Below are positions 37,282 to 45,457 of a stretch of 45,457 bases of DNA, one piece after another. The stretch lies in the IMG/VR virus record IMGVR_UViG_3300036832_001852, positions 1 to 45,457 of that record; one strand, written 5' to 3'. Source of the stretch: a virus. The first letter of the stretch is position 1. Each line of letters begins with the position of its first letter. The notes under the pieces are model-generated. The model made no database searches, had not been told where the DNA came from, and saw only the letters and a list, made by a program, of their open reading frames with translations. Both the position numbers and the translations under genes were made by a program.

Positions 37282-37811
37282 TTTCAATGTCCCCAGAAGA
37301 TTTGCAGAACCTTTTGAAAACTGCCATTGCCGAAGCGGTGGGCCAGGCCACCAAACTCAATCCTCTGGAACAGCGCAAGTACGACGAAGAAATTATGAAG
37401 GACCGTCGCCGCACGGAAATGATTCGGCAACTGGGCAGGATTGAGGAAGAGACGGCGCGAGCGAAAAAGAATGCTTGCTCGCACATGCGTTATCCGGCAG
37501 GTGCAGGGAAGCTGGCGGGTCACGGTGCACCACGCGGAGCAATGGGGGCCGAATGGTGCACCGGTGGCCAAGCCTATCAGGACGGCACCGCCATGGTGAT
37601 TTGCCTGCGTTGCAGTTCGACCTGGTTGTTCAAGCCTGACCCCAACTACTACAACGCGATTGTGCAAAACGGGATGCTGGGCGAAGCGCCACCGCCCGAT
37701 GAACTCACGCTCTGCCCTGGCTGCTTTGAATTAAAGCCTGCCTGCCGCTGCAAAGAACTGTATCTGCTGATGAAAGCAGAGGAACAGATTCCGCAACCTG
37801 TAGCCGCGTAA
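37263..37811 (+). CDS. Zinc-binding-like protein in neck module
   Basis: 182 residues from ATG 37263. An acidic helical first part (MSPEDLQNLLKTAIAEAVGQ, then RRRTEMIRQLGRIEEETARA) is followed by Cys/His pairs: ACSHM, WCTGG, MVICLRCSSTWLF, TLCPGCFELKPACRCKE. The CLRC and CPGC pairs could form a zinc ribbon. In similar positions of other phages I recall genes of this type without known role. It may contact DNA or the portal. Confidence 0.6.
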   Translation: MPSNNVISMSPEDLQNLLKTAIAEAVGQATKLNPLEQRKYDEEIMKDRRRTEMIRQLGRIEEETARAKKNACSHMRYPAGAGKLAGHGAPRGAMGAEWCTGGQAYQDGTAMVICLRCSSTWLFKPDPNYYNAIVQNGMLGEAPPPDELTLCPGCFELKPACRCKELYLLMKAEEQIPQPVAA

Positions 37812-37820
37812 GGAACTCTC

Positions 37821-38918
37821 ATGGCGTCTACCTACACGCCAAACGATGCTATCGCCCTGGTCACCAGCTACGCGCACGGTGCGCCGTTGTCCATCCCTGC
37901 GCCCAACATCGTGGACATGATTGACAGCATCATGTGGCGGTATTACCCATGGGGTTGGTCGATTCTTTCGCTGCTGCCCACCAATCTTTCGCAGCTTACG
38001 ACCGGGCCAGGCGCGCCGCCCACGGGTGGTGCAAACTTCACTGGCAACCAGCAAGATTATAAAATCACAGGCTGCTGGTTTACTTTCCCCATCAATCTGT
38101 CTTTCTCGAACATCACCAACAACAATTTTGGTGGCAGCTTTGTCATTCAGCAGGCTCCCAACGGACTTTCGGAAAGTGGCAGCACGGTCACCATCAATAC
38201 GCAGTATCCACACAATTTGCCGATTGGCACAACGTTAGCAGGATTTACCGGAACCATCAGCGGTGCCACCGTTGCCGGTTACAACAATCAGGTGGTTATC
38301 ACCAGCGTTCCATCCAATACGCAAATTGTGGGCACCATCGTTCCTGGCGGCTTAGGAAACTCGGGTGGTTCTGGCGACCCAGGAATTCTGCGGCCACTGA
38401 AGATGCGCATCGGACGCTTGGACACCAATCCGCCCGAATGGCGCGAACTAGCTGCACTGAGCAATCTTTCCATCGAACTGACGCGCACGGCAGGCATCGA
38501 CACCATGAGTGCCATTGGCTGGTTCGCTTCGCAGAATTTCTTTCGCTTGATGAATGCGCCGCAAGTGAGCCAAGGACAAATCATTCAGATTGGCGGCGAG
38601 TATCAGACCCGGCCAGTCAAGATTATCAATGCCAATTTGGGCACACCTTTTCCGTTTCCTGACGACTATTTCAACGTGGTGGACGCTGGAATTTTGTGGA
38701 AGGTGTACCAGCTCACCGACGACCCACGCGCAGGCAGCGCGCAGATGTCACGCAACGGCAGCATGGTGGAACAGTTCACCGGGCAGCTTGGTGTGTTTAT
38801 GGGCGTGATGAAAGAGATGGCGCGCACCGAAGATTTGGGCAATGGCGACGAATTTATGTATCCAGAGCAACCGCTGGGCGTGGGCCGTTCCTACTGGCCT
38901 GGATTGTACGGAGTCTAA
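37821..38918 (+). CDS. Tail or neck protein upstream of tail nozzle
   Basis: 365 residues. The N-terminal part with MIDSIMWRYYPWGWSILSL is a probable helical domain, followed by a Gly/Thr/Asn-rich beta part (150-220). The C-terminal half has PPEWRELAALSNLSIELTR, NFFRLMNAPQVSQGQII, IGGEYQTRPVKII and DDYFNVVDAGILWKVYQL. The location between head genes and the nozzle-like protein fits a head-tail adaptor, comparable to gp11 in T7-like phages by position but without visible identity. I am sure that it is virion-related, less sure of the exact place. Confidence 0.6.
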   Translation: MASTYTPNDAIALVTSYAHGAPLSIPAPNIVDMIDSIMWRYYPWGWSILSLLPTNLSQLTTGPGAPPTGGANFTGNQQDYKITGCWFTFPINLSFSNITNNNFGGSFVIQQAPNGLSESGSTVTINTQYPHNLPIGTTLAGFTGTISGATVAGYNNQVVITSVPSNTQIVGTIVPGGLGNSGGSGDPGILRPLKMRIGRLDTNPPEWRELAALSNLSIELTRTAGIDTMSAIGWFASQNFFRLMNAPQVSQGQIIQIGGEYQTRPVKIINANLGTPFPFPDDYFNVVDAGILWKVYQLTDDPRAGSAQMSRNGSMVEQFTGQLGVFMGVMKEMARTEDLGNGDEFMYPEQPLGVGRSYWPGLYGV

Positions 38919-38921
38919 TGA

Positions 38922-41276
38922 ATGCCGCAAGAGTCGCAACTTGCCCATCGGGTACTCACCAACCTGGCGATGCCGTATATCACCAACAGCTCGCCCAGCA
39001 GCACTGATGCGCACTTCGTTTTCGGTTCCGCAGATATTCTGACCAGCATTGCAGGCTTTGCCGAACGTCGCCCAGGTTTTGCCGACGCAGTGGAACCAAC
39101 GCCCACCGTCTTCAACGACCTGCAACGTATTTTCCCTTGGGAACGCTTTGACGGCACGTTCTACATCATGGCTTCCAATTTCAACTTCAGTGGGTTCGCC
39201 GAAGTCTATCAGATGAAGGTTGGTGACCCGAGTTTCACTCTTTTGTACACCGACAACCGGTCTGAGCCTTTTGATTTTGTGGTGAGCAACAACACCGTTT
39301 ATTTTTCAAATGGCAACTCTGCAAAAAAGTGGGACCCCATCAACGGGCTTTCCAATTGGGGCATCGCCATCGGCAGTGTGAACAATGCCACTGGACCGAA
39401 TCGAACGGGCAGCGGTGTTGACCAGGGTGGTTTCTTTCCTTGGACCAATCCGAACAATGTCACTTCGATTGTGAGTTACGCAGTCAACACCAATTTGCCG
39501 CCAGGGGCGAGCAACACGCTGCAAGCCACGCAATTCGGTTTTGCAATTCCTGGCACAACGGTCATCAATGGAATCCAAATTACAGCAGAGATAATCGTCT
39601 CCAGCACCACCTTTGCGAATTTTCGTTTTCAACTCCTGAAAAACGGCAATCCAGTTGGAACTGGTCAGTACATTAACCCGCCGTCAACTGCTCCACAAAC
39701 CATCACATTCGGTGGGACCTCGAACCTGTGGGGTACCACTTGGGTACCCAACGACTTCAACCAAGCGCTTTGGGGCGTAAACATCGAAGCGACCAACGGG
39801 TCATTGGTCAACGAGACTTTTAGCATCAGAAATGTTCAAGCGACCGTATATGGAACTGGTGGGCCATCCATTTCTGTTTTGGCCGGAGCGGGGAGTCTAA
39901 CTGCTACCGCTGGCTACCAATATGTTTTTTGTTACGGCAATTCCAAGACTGGGCACATTAGCTCACCCACTCCAGCGAGTAGCAACACTGGCACCTTCAC
40001 CAACCGAGCCGGTGTTTCCATAACGCTTACCGCTTCCACCGACCCACAGGTCAATCAAATTCGCTTATTTCGCACCACGGATGGTGGCGGCGGAATTTAT
40101 TTCGAGTTGCCCACCAGTCCGTATCCCAATACCTCTGGCGCGGTCACCGACTCTGCCGCTGATATTTCGCTCAACATTAGTTCCATCGCTCCCACGGCAA
40201 CCTTCAACGACCCGCCAACACCGTTCTTTGCTCCCGTATATTTCAGCGGGCGCATCTGGGGATTTATCGGAAACAAAGTGTGGTTCTCGGGCTTAGAAGA
40301 AATCAACCAGGGCGTGCCGGAAGAATCTTTCCCTTCGGGGCTGTCTGGAAATTTCTGGGCTTTTGACCAGCCAGTACAAGGCTTGGGCGTTGCAGGCACC
40401 GGCAACAACAGCGTTCTGGTGGTCTTTTGCGCTGGGCGCACTTATGGAATTTCCGGCAACACTCTCGATACCTTCCGGCGTTTCCTGATTTCCAATCGGC
40501 GTGGCGCACGCAATCGCACTTGCGTAAGTACTCTGGGTGGCATGGTGGCTTGGTTGGACAGTGCCAATCAGGTTTGGGCTACCGATGGCACCAACCTGGA
40601 AGAACTTTCTACTTTGATTCGCAATGACCTAGTTGCTATTTTTCAGTCGCGCTGTTGCTTGACTTTCCACACCGCAGGGCGTTTCCACTGGTTGGTCCTT
40701 TCTACCGGCACAAAACTTTACGTCTACGACGTGGACCAGGACCAATGGATGCCGCCTTGGACTTATGCGGCAACCTACATCAACAGCGCGGAGACTTCGC
40801 CTGGCAACTATGTGTTGCTGGCCTCCAACAGCAGCAAAGCGCTGCAAATGAATCCTTTGAAGTTCAATGACAATGGCGCGACCTACCAGCCGGTGTTGCA
40901 GACTGGACTGCTTTCCGTGGTGCCGGATTATGGAACACGCTTTAGCTACATCGGCATGGGCAGCTACAACGAACCCAGCCGCACCGGCTACCCAACAACT
41001 TTTCAGGTTACCAACAATGGCCAAACGCTGGCGCAGTTTGCGATTTGTTCTGATGAGAATCCGCTGCTGGCCACTTACACCGACATCACCGCCAACCTGG
41101 TGGACACGGCAACGGCTTTCAATCGCACCAATGGCAGCAGCATGACGCAACTGGTATTCACCACCAATGCGCCCGCTGCACGCTGGATTGGCGTGAAAGT
41201 GACGCTGGCGAATGCCGACCAGTTCGATTTTGTTTATGAACTGTTTATGGCTTACAAGCCACTCGGCGGGCGGTAG
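38922..41276 (+). CDS. Tail tube/nozzle-like beta-propeller protein
   Basis: 784 residues. The start has RVLTNLAMPYITNSSPSSTD, then a long chain of short strands with WD/FD turns: YTDNRSEPFDFVVSNNTVYF, NSAKKWDPINGLSNW, VYFSGRIWGFIGNKVWFSG, VFCAGRTYGISG, VAWLDSANQVWATDG and GTKLYVYDVDQDQWMPPW. This is the layout of a beta-propeller nozzle (gp12-like) of podovirus tails, with two Ig-like insertions (about 190-310 and 310-420). It binds the adaptor and carries the spikes. Start ATG 38922 has GGAG 8 bases upstream. Confidence 0.7.
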   Translation: MPQESQLAHRVLTNLAMPYITNSSPSSTDAHFVFGSADILTSIAGFAERRPGFADAVEPTPTVFNDLQRIFPWERFDGTFYIMASNFNFSGFAEVYQMKVGDPSFTLLYTDNRSEPFDFVVSNNTVYFSNGNSAKKWDPINGLSNWGIAIGSVNNATGPNRTGSGVDQGGFFPWTNPNNVTSIVSYAVNTNLPPGASNTLQATQFGFAIPGTTVINGIQITAEIIVSSTTFANFRFQLLKNGNPVGTGQYINPPSTAPQTITFGGTSNLWGTTWVPNDFNQALWGVNIEATNGSLVNETFSIRNVQATVYGTGGPSISVLAGAGSLTATAGYQYVFCYGNSKTGHISSPTPASSNTGTFTNRAGVSITLTASTDPQVNQIRLFRTTDGGGGIYFELPTSPYPNTSGAVTDSAADISLNISSIAPTATFNDPPTPFFAPVYFSGRIWGFIGNKVWFSGLEEINQGVPEESFPSGLSGNFWAFDQPVQGLGVAGTGNNSVLVVFCAGRTYGISGNTLDTFRRFLISNRRGARNRTCVSTLGGMVAWLDSANQVWATDGTNLEELSTLIRNDLVAIFQSRCCLTFHTAGRFHWLVLSTGTKLYVYDVDQDQWMPPWTYAATYINSAETSPGNYVLLASNSSKALQMNPLKFNDNGATYQPVLQTGLLSVVPDYGTRFSYIGMGSYNEPSRTGYPTTFQVTNNGQTLAQFAICSDENPLLATYTDITANLVDTATAFNRTNGSSMTQLVFTTNAPAARWIGVKVTLANADQFDFVYELFMAYKPLGGR

Positions 41277-41280
41277 CCAA

Positions 41281-41691
41281 ATGACCGAAGAACAAAGACT
41301 CAAACGAAACGCTTACCAAAGGTCTTGGTCTAGCAGGAATCGCGAGAGAACGCGTCAATATGCTCAGAACCGGGTGCGACCGCCATACTCCCAGGATTTG
41401 TACGCCAAAACAAAAATCAGCCGTCTAAAATCGGCTCGCAAATGGCGAATTAAATCCAAGTACGGCATGACTCTCGAAGAGTATTACAGAATTTTGCTTG
41501 AGCAAGGAAACAGGTGCGCTATTTGCAAGCGGGAATTTAGCGAAGGTCAAATTCCACAACTTGACCATCATCATGGAACCGCGAAAATTCGCGGCTTCCT
41601 TTGCATTTTGTGCAACACATCACTCAGGGCATTGGATGCTGACCGTGATTGGGGCGTGAAAGCATTGGCGTATCTGGAGGAAGAACTCTAA
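41281..41691 (+). CDS. Endonuclease VII-family protein
   Basis: 136 residues from ATG 41281. A basic N-terminal half (RLKRNAYQRSWSSRNRERTR) precedes the recombination endonuclease VII core: YGMTLEEYYRILLEQGNRCA, ICKREF, QLDHHHGTAKIRGFLCILCNTSLR (parts). The Cys pairs CAIC and CILC bind zinc, and DHHH/RGFLC with N form the HNH-like active site. In phages such genes are either junction resolvases or mobile endonucleases. A resolvase (rusA) exists already, and the position between two tail genes suggests a mobile gene. The stop overlaps the next ATG (TAATG). Confidence 0.82.
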   Translation: MTEEQRLKRNAYQRSWSSRNRERTRQYAQNRVRPPYSQDLYAKTKISRLKSARKWRIKSKYGMTLEEYYRILLEQGNRCAICKREFSEGQIPQLDHHHGTAKIRGFLCILCNTSLRALDADRDWGVKALAYLEEEL

Positions 41692-42416
41692 TGGAATCTC
41701 CTAATATTCCGACTCCCGATGCGCCGGTGAAACAGCCGGTCGCTTCGCGTCTGGCGTATGGCAGCGCCGCACAGCCTGACAACATGTTTTCCTATCGCAT
41801 GGAACGCGGGTTCCCGTTTCAGCGTGCTGGCAGTCCAGTCACCGTGTCCTCGACGTTCAATACGCTAAAGCTGAACACGGGTAGCGCAGTGGGTTTGCAT
41901 GGACCGGTAAATCAAAGTGCTTTGACCAATGGATTGGTGGACCCAGCACAACCAGGCTTTTCGCAAAAAGGTTCCAATGTTCCCACCTTCGTTACCGTGC
42001 CGTTTACCTTCCACGCCACAGGCCCCACGGCGTTGACCATTTCCTGGCCTGCCTACGCGTTGCGCCGCGCCAATCGCACCCTGACCACTTCCAACGACAC
42101 TGCCATTCCTGCAGGAACAATTTCAATCACCGGGCTTACGGCCAATACAACTTACTGGTATTACCCCTATTGGAGTGAGACCGCGCAAACGCTTGGCTGG
42201 GCTGGCGCAGGGAACGCCACCAGTGCGGGCAGCCCAGCCATTGCCCAGACGTTGCAGTCCGATACAGTTCTGCAATTCGCAAGTTTCCAGGGTTTTGTGC
42301 CACTCAACACTTTGCAATTTACCCAGCCCGCAGCAGGGAGCACCACGCAAACTGGCGGCTATGCCAGTGGCAATCCCAACATTACAGGCGGCGGGCGCAG
42401 CTACAGGATTCTATGA
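41691..42416 (+). CDS. Tail-associated protein with FN3/Ig-like part
   Basis: 241 residues from ATG 41691 (stop-start overlap TAATG). N-terminal extended part (IPTPDAPVKQPVASRLAYGS), then a beta-rich domain with FVTVPFTFHATGPTALTISW, ALRRANRTLTTSND and AGTISITGLTANTTYWYYPY. The latter is typical of fibronectin type III-like folds (L.ANTTYWY). The C-terminal end is Gly/Ser/Thr-rich. It could be a fibre-base or tail-tip protein. Coupled to the next gene by ATGA. Confidence 0.6.
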   Translation: MESPNIPTPDAPVKQPVASRLAYGSAAQPDNMFSYRMERGFPFQRAGSPVTVSSTFNTLKLNTGSAVGLHGPVNQSALTNGLVDPAQPGFSQKGSNVPTFVTVPFTFHATGPTALTISWPAYALRRANRTLTTSNDTAIPAGTISITGLTANTTYWYYPYWSETAQTLGWAGAGNATSAGSPAIAQTLQSDTVLQFASFQGFVPLNTLQFTQPAAGSTTQTGGYASGNPNITGGGRSYRIL

Positions 42417-42802
42417 AACAGCTCAAGGTTCGCATCGCGCGGCCAGAAGACACCAGAGAAATTGCTGAATGGCTTTTGAGTACGCAGGATAATTTGTTTG
42501 ACCCGAAGATTCTGGAGTATCAGACCTTCCGCGCCATCAGCGCTTATAACGAGGACGGTAACGTAGCACACCTTCCATCGCAGCAAGGGCTGATGCTGGA
42601 ATCCCTGGCAGTCAATCCAGCGTCTGCGCTGCTCGAACGTGGCCAGGCCTTCCGGGATTTGGTGAAAGGTTCTGAACTGCTGGCATCCAGTTTTGGCATC
42701 CGGGAAATCTACTTCATCTGCAAAGACCCTGACGTGGTGCGAGTGGCCGAGGGCCATGGCTTTGCCCGCATTGAATTCCCGGTGGTCCGTCTGAAGCTGT
42801 AA
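42413..42802 (+). CDS. GNAT-like acetyltransferase-fold protein
   Basis: 129 residues. KVRIARPEDTREIAEWLLST is the opening of the GNAT fold. GLMLESLAVNPASALLERGQ holds the strand 4-5 region, and AFRDLVKGSELLASSFGI with REIYFICKDPDVVRVAEGHGF shows the acceptor helix and GF end. The usual Q/RxxGxG/A loop for CoA is weak (LLERGQAFRDL), so enzymatic activity is uncertain. In podoviruses such short GNAT-like proteins are often encoded in the tail module. Coupled to the previous gene by ATGA. Confidence 0.65.
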   Translation: MKQLKVRIARPEDTREIAEWLLSTQDNLFDPKILEYQTFRAISAYNEDGNVAHLPSQQGLMLESLAVNPASALLERGQAFRDLVKGSELLASSFGIREIYFICKDPDVVRVAEGHGFARIEFPVVRLKL

Positions 42803-42854
42803 ATAAATGTATACGTTACGCGTCAATACATCTTATTGATGTAGCATTTTCGCT

Positions 42855-43700
42855 ATGCGTGACTCTTTTCTGGGCAGCACGGTCCATTGCCATCACAAGG
42901 GCGGCAACTCCGCTCAAGAAATGTCGAAGGCCAATGCGCTCTCCACGCAGCAATTGCAAATCATGCAATCCCAGCTCGCGCAACAAAAAGCGCAGTTGGC
43001 CATGGTCAATCCTTCCATTCAGTCCATTATCCAGAACGGTGGCATGCTCCCGGCGCAGCAAGCGGCCATGACTTCGGCAGCGATGGCGCAGACCGGCCAG
43101 CAAGAGAATCAAGCGATTGGCTCAATCAATCAGAACTTAGTGGCGCGTGGGTTGACGGGTGGCGACATGGCTGGCGGTGGTGGCGTAGCGCAGAACTTTG
43201 GTGCGTTGCAGCAAGGATTGCTGGGGCAGCAAGCGCAGAACCTGCAGAACATTCAAATGGCGAAAGGCCAGGGATTGCAGAACGCCATCGGGTTGGGTCT
43301 GGGTGAAGGGCAGATGTTTGGCCAGCAAGCGCTGGGATTTGGTAGTCAAGGCGTCAGCTCGCTTGGTATCGGCCAGCAAGCGGCTGGGCAAGCCGATGCA
43401 AACCAGACCGGATTCTGGGGGTCGCTGGTTGGTGGCCTGGCTGGGATGGGTGGCTCGTACCTTGGGCGTCCACAGGGTGGATGCTGGGTGGCTGCAGAGC
43501 TTTATGGTGGTTGGTATTCCGATGAAGCTATGACCATTCGTGCCTGGCTGGCGCAGACCTGGTGGATGCGCCCGTTTGTAATTGTCTACTCACACACTGC
43601 CTGGCGGTGGCGCGGATTGATTCGTCGCAACCTCAAACTGCGCAAAGCCAGCAAACGGCTTTTCGATTTGTTTTTGAGGTTGGCTCATGCCGGACGATAG
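42855..43700 (+). CDS. Internal virion protein with CWVA...YG C-terminal motif
   Basis: 281 residues from ATG 42855. M23 (ATG 42921) is an alternative, and neither has a clear ribosome site. The first 190 residues are Gln/Gly/Ala-rich with helical blocks (QIMQSQLAQQKAQLAMVN, GLLGQQAQNLQNIQMAKGQG), typical of ejection or core proteins. The C-terminal domain opens with GCWVAAELYGGWYSDEAMTI, followed by AWLAQTWWMRPFVIVYSH. I recall a CxVAxxxYG box from the C-terminus of many bacterial and phage proteins. The tail is basic (RRNLKLRKASKRLFDLFLRL). The next gene starts inside its last codons. The upstream region has GTATAC and a hairpin (42827-42843). Confidence 0.6.
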   Translation: MRDSFLGSTVHCHHKGGNSAQEMSKANALSTQQLQIMQSQLAQQKAQLAMVNPSIQSIIQNGGMLPAQQAAMTSAAMAQTGQQENQAIGSINQNLVARGLTGGDMAGGGGVAQNFGALQQGLLGQQAQNLQNIQMAKGQGLQNAIGLGLGEGQMFGQQALGFGSQGVSSLGIGQQAAGQADANQTGFWGSLVGGLAGMGGSYLGRPQGGCWVAAELYGGWYSDEAMTIRAWLAQTWWMRPFVIVYSHTAWRWRGLIRRNLKLRKASKRLFDLFLRLAHAGR

Positions 43701-45255
43701 CACCCAAACTCCAAACCAGGCACTGCTCACCGACAATCCTGAGCTGATGAACTTTGCGTTGATGGACCGCGCCAATGCGTCAGTGCCGAATCCCCCGCCA
43801 CCGACAACGCCACCGCCAGTTGGTCCAGCACCAGATTTAGGCACCGGTACTCCCCCGCCAAATCAATTAGACCTGAATCAATTTGCCGGTCCCAGCCAGC
43901 AACCACAGCAGCCAGCCGTACCAAAGCAGAGCAATGTTCCCGCGTTGTACGGTTTCATGAAACAGATGTTTGGTGGCCAGGACCAGCGAGGCTATCAAAA
44001 CGCCCCGCCAGGCCAACCAGGTCGCCCCAATTCCCGGTTGGATGCGTTTGAAAACTTCCTGGGGAATTTTCTTAACAGTTTTTCTAGCGGCATGTCCAAC
44101 GCTGGCCAAGGTCCCGCTGCCAATGCGCGTGGTTTCGGCGCTGCGGTGCAGGCTCCCTATCAGCGCCAGGTCCAGCAATATCAGATGGGGCAGCAGGCGC
44201 AGGTACAGCAAGCGCAGATTCAACAAGCGCAGGCCGAAGCGCAATTGAAGACTGCCGAGTCGCAGATGGTCACGGTGAAAGGCCCAGACGGCACTGAGCG
44301 CACGATGCCTGCATCTCTCGCCAAAGGGATTATACAGGCGGATGTTACCGGCCAGTGGAAAGTCAAAACAGCAGAGACGGCTGGCGAATTGAGAGTAAAA
44401 GCAGCGGGCACTCAAAAGCCTTATATGTCCACGCCGTTTGGTGTGCTGGACACGCGCACCGGAAAGTATCTGGATGCTAAAGGTGGCGGTCTTGACATCA
44501 CAACAGAAATGGCCCAGCAACTTGGTTTGCCACCCCAGGCTGTTGGTCAGAAATTAGCAATGGGACAGTTCGCAGCGCTGGAAAAAGCGAAAGCTGCGAC
44601 ACAAACGGTGGCCCAAGGAGCGGCAGGGCCATCGCTGGTCGATAAATTAAACGGCAGAACTACGCCACTCAATCTTGGTTCGCCTCAAGCAAATAGTATG
44701 GCCCAGGCAAGGCAAGACCTGGCGGAACGGAAATACACCCAATACAACCAGGCGTTAGGCCCAGCGGCGCAGAAAACATTGATGGAAACCGTTCCGGTGC
44801 ATTCGCAGATTCAGGGGCTGATGTCGCAATTTGAAAGCATGAAAGACGACAACACGTCTGGCAAATTTGCTGAAGAACGTTTGCTGTATGCGATTGGTCA
44901 GCAAAGTCCGATTGGTGACATGGCCGGGAAGACCAACGACACCATTGCCAACCTGGAACTAAACCGGGTGGTTGGAGCAGCGCGCGTGCTGAAAGGTGGC
45001 AGCCGTTCAATCGAGGCATTGAACATGGCCATGAAGCACTTGCCGAATGTGTGGGTGGACAGCCCGAAATTGATTTACAGCAAGCTGAGCAATTTGAATG
45101 ACGCGCTGCAACAGATTGAAGACGATGCCTACACCTATGGGAAGAAGAGTGGTGTAGTGCCGCCACAAAATGCAACGCCGCCCGCTCCAGCAGCCGGTGG
45201 TGGCCCAGGCGCTGCTAAAGGGAAGATTCACTTTACGCCGCATGAACGGCAATAA
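43687..45255 (+). CDS. Q-rich ejection-type virion protein
   Basis: 522 residues. The N-terminal 130 residues are Pro/Gln/Asn-rich linker (PNPPPPTTPPPVGPAP, PSQQPQQPAVPKQ). A helical region with heptad-like QQAQVQQAQIQQAQAEAQLK lies near 165-195. The C-terminal half is helical with acidic pairs (VPVHSQIQGLMSQFESMKDD, EERLLYAIGQQSPIGD, LELNRVVGAARVLKGG). The product contains no membrane segment. Between two other virion genes of the same type, it suits the set of proteins ejected with the DNA. Its stop is immediately followed by the ATG of the terminal gene at 45256. Confidence 0.6.
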   Translation: MPDDSTQTPNQALLTDNPELMNFALMDRANASVPNPPPPTTPPPVGPAPDLGTGTPPPNQLDLNQFAGPSQQPQQPAVPKQSNVPALYGFMKQMFGGQDQRGYQNAPPGQPGRPNSRLDAFENFLGNFLNSFSSGMSNAGQGPAANARGFGAAVQAPYQRQVQQYQMGQQAQVQQAQIQQAQAEAQLKTAESQMVTVKGPDGTERTMPASLAKGIIQADVTGQWKVKTAETAGELRVKAAGTQKPYMSTPFGVLDTRTGKYLDAKGGGLDITTEMAQQLGLPPQAVGQKLAMGQFAALEKAKAATQTVAQGAAGPSLVDKLNGRTTPLNLGSPQANSMAQARQDLAERKYTQYNQALGPAAQKTLMETVPVHSQIQGLMSQFESMKDDNTSGKFAEERLLYAIGQQSPIGDMAGKTNDTIANLELNRVVGAARVLKGGSRSIEALNMAMKHLPNVWVDSPKLIYSKLSNLNDALQQIEDDAYTYGKKSGVVPPQNATPPAPAAGGGPGAAKGKIHFTPHERQ

Positions 45256-45457
45256 ATGGCAGACGGACAACAAGCCGAAGTGTACGACTCGCACGGCGAG
45301 TACGGCACAATTCCGTCTGAGCAAATGGCGCAGGCGCTGACCGAGGGTTACAAACCCGTTGACGCCTATGTGGAAGCAGTGGACCCGAAAACCAAAAAGA
45401 GCGGAATTCTTCCGAAAGAACAATGGGCTGCCGCGAAGGCGCAGGGATTTACCATGA
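45256..45457 (+). CDS. Internal virion / ejection-type protein, 5' part
   Basis: ATG 45256 follows the previous stop without spacing. The product starts MADGQQAEVYDSHGEYG and continues in frame beyond the window edge. From codon 9 it equals the frame that begins at base 1. Joined across the junction this gives one protein of about 543 residues, described at 1-1608. This proves the correct start, which a linear reading would misplace. Confidence 0.85.
   Translation, partial: MADGQQAEVYDSHGEYGTIPSEQMAQALTEGYKPVDAYVEAVDPKTKKSGILPKEQWAAAKAQGFTM
45280..45457. repeat. Terminal direct repeat, right copy
   Basis: Second copy of bases 1-178 with one difference (G at 45330 for A at 51). It ends with the window. 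Both copies lie in the same gene and frame. Confidence 0.95.

Overview
The window looks like the complete genome of a temperate tailed phage with a podovirus-type gene set, presented as a linear cut of a circular or terminally redundant molecule. Bases 1-178 recur at 45280-45457 with one mismatch, and one virion gene runs across the junction, so the unique length is 45,279 bp. The host is not identified by any gene. Canonical DnaA boxes and an attP core equal to a bacterial tRNA-Ser 3' end indicate a bacterial host. The secreted beta-helix proteins resemble those of soil bacteria and soil phages, which is only a weak hint.

Layout. 1-1880: end of an internal virion (ejection-type) gene and a small membrane protein. 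1877-3140: integrase with its promoter and attP. 3280-6106: leftward operon of small conserved phage genes ending in a ribbon-helix-helix (RHH) regulator. 6107-6253: divergent control region. 6254-12405: rightward early operon with a second RHH protein, an excisionase-like HTH, a YqaJ-type exonuclease, RecT and a RusA-type resolvase, plus many small genes. Between a 79-aa gene and rusA, a 720-bp non-coding array (11072-11791) is built from pentamers of form NNNTG punctuated by CCGAG. 12406-12668: DnaA-box cluster and polypyrimidine tract, a candidate origin. 13417-16353: hairpin cluster, then a leftward accessory operon. 16592-19430: rightward run of very small HTH and zinc-binding genes, with a tRNA-like element and an HNH-like endonuclease. 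19502-27434: small structural genes, then two very large beta-helix proteins with Sec signal peptides and a cysteine-rich protein. 27431-45457: terminase large subunit, portal, scaffold, histidine phosphatase, glycosyltransferase, N4-gp56-type major capsid protein, neck and tail proteins, and ejection-type proteins.

How it works together. The phage carries a full single-strand-annealing recombination set (exonuclease, annealing protein, resolvase) but no recognisable polymerase, primase or helicase, so it probably uses host replication recruited through DnaA. Integration is into a tRNA-Ser gene. No endolysin was recognised. Three endonuclease genes of homing or mobile type lie among the accessory and structural genes.

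The strongest candidate for something undescribed is the pentamer array at 11072-11791. Of 112 pentamers, 103 end in TG and 110 end in TG or CG. They sit in 18 blocks of 3 to 9 pentamers, each closed by NNG and opened by CCGAG, and the array fills the gap between two genes exactly, from stop codon to start codon.
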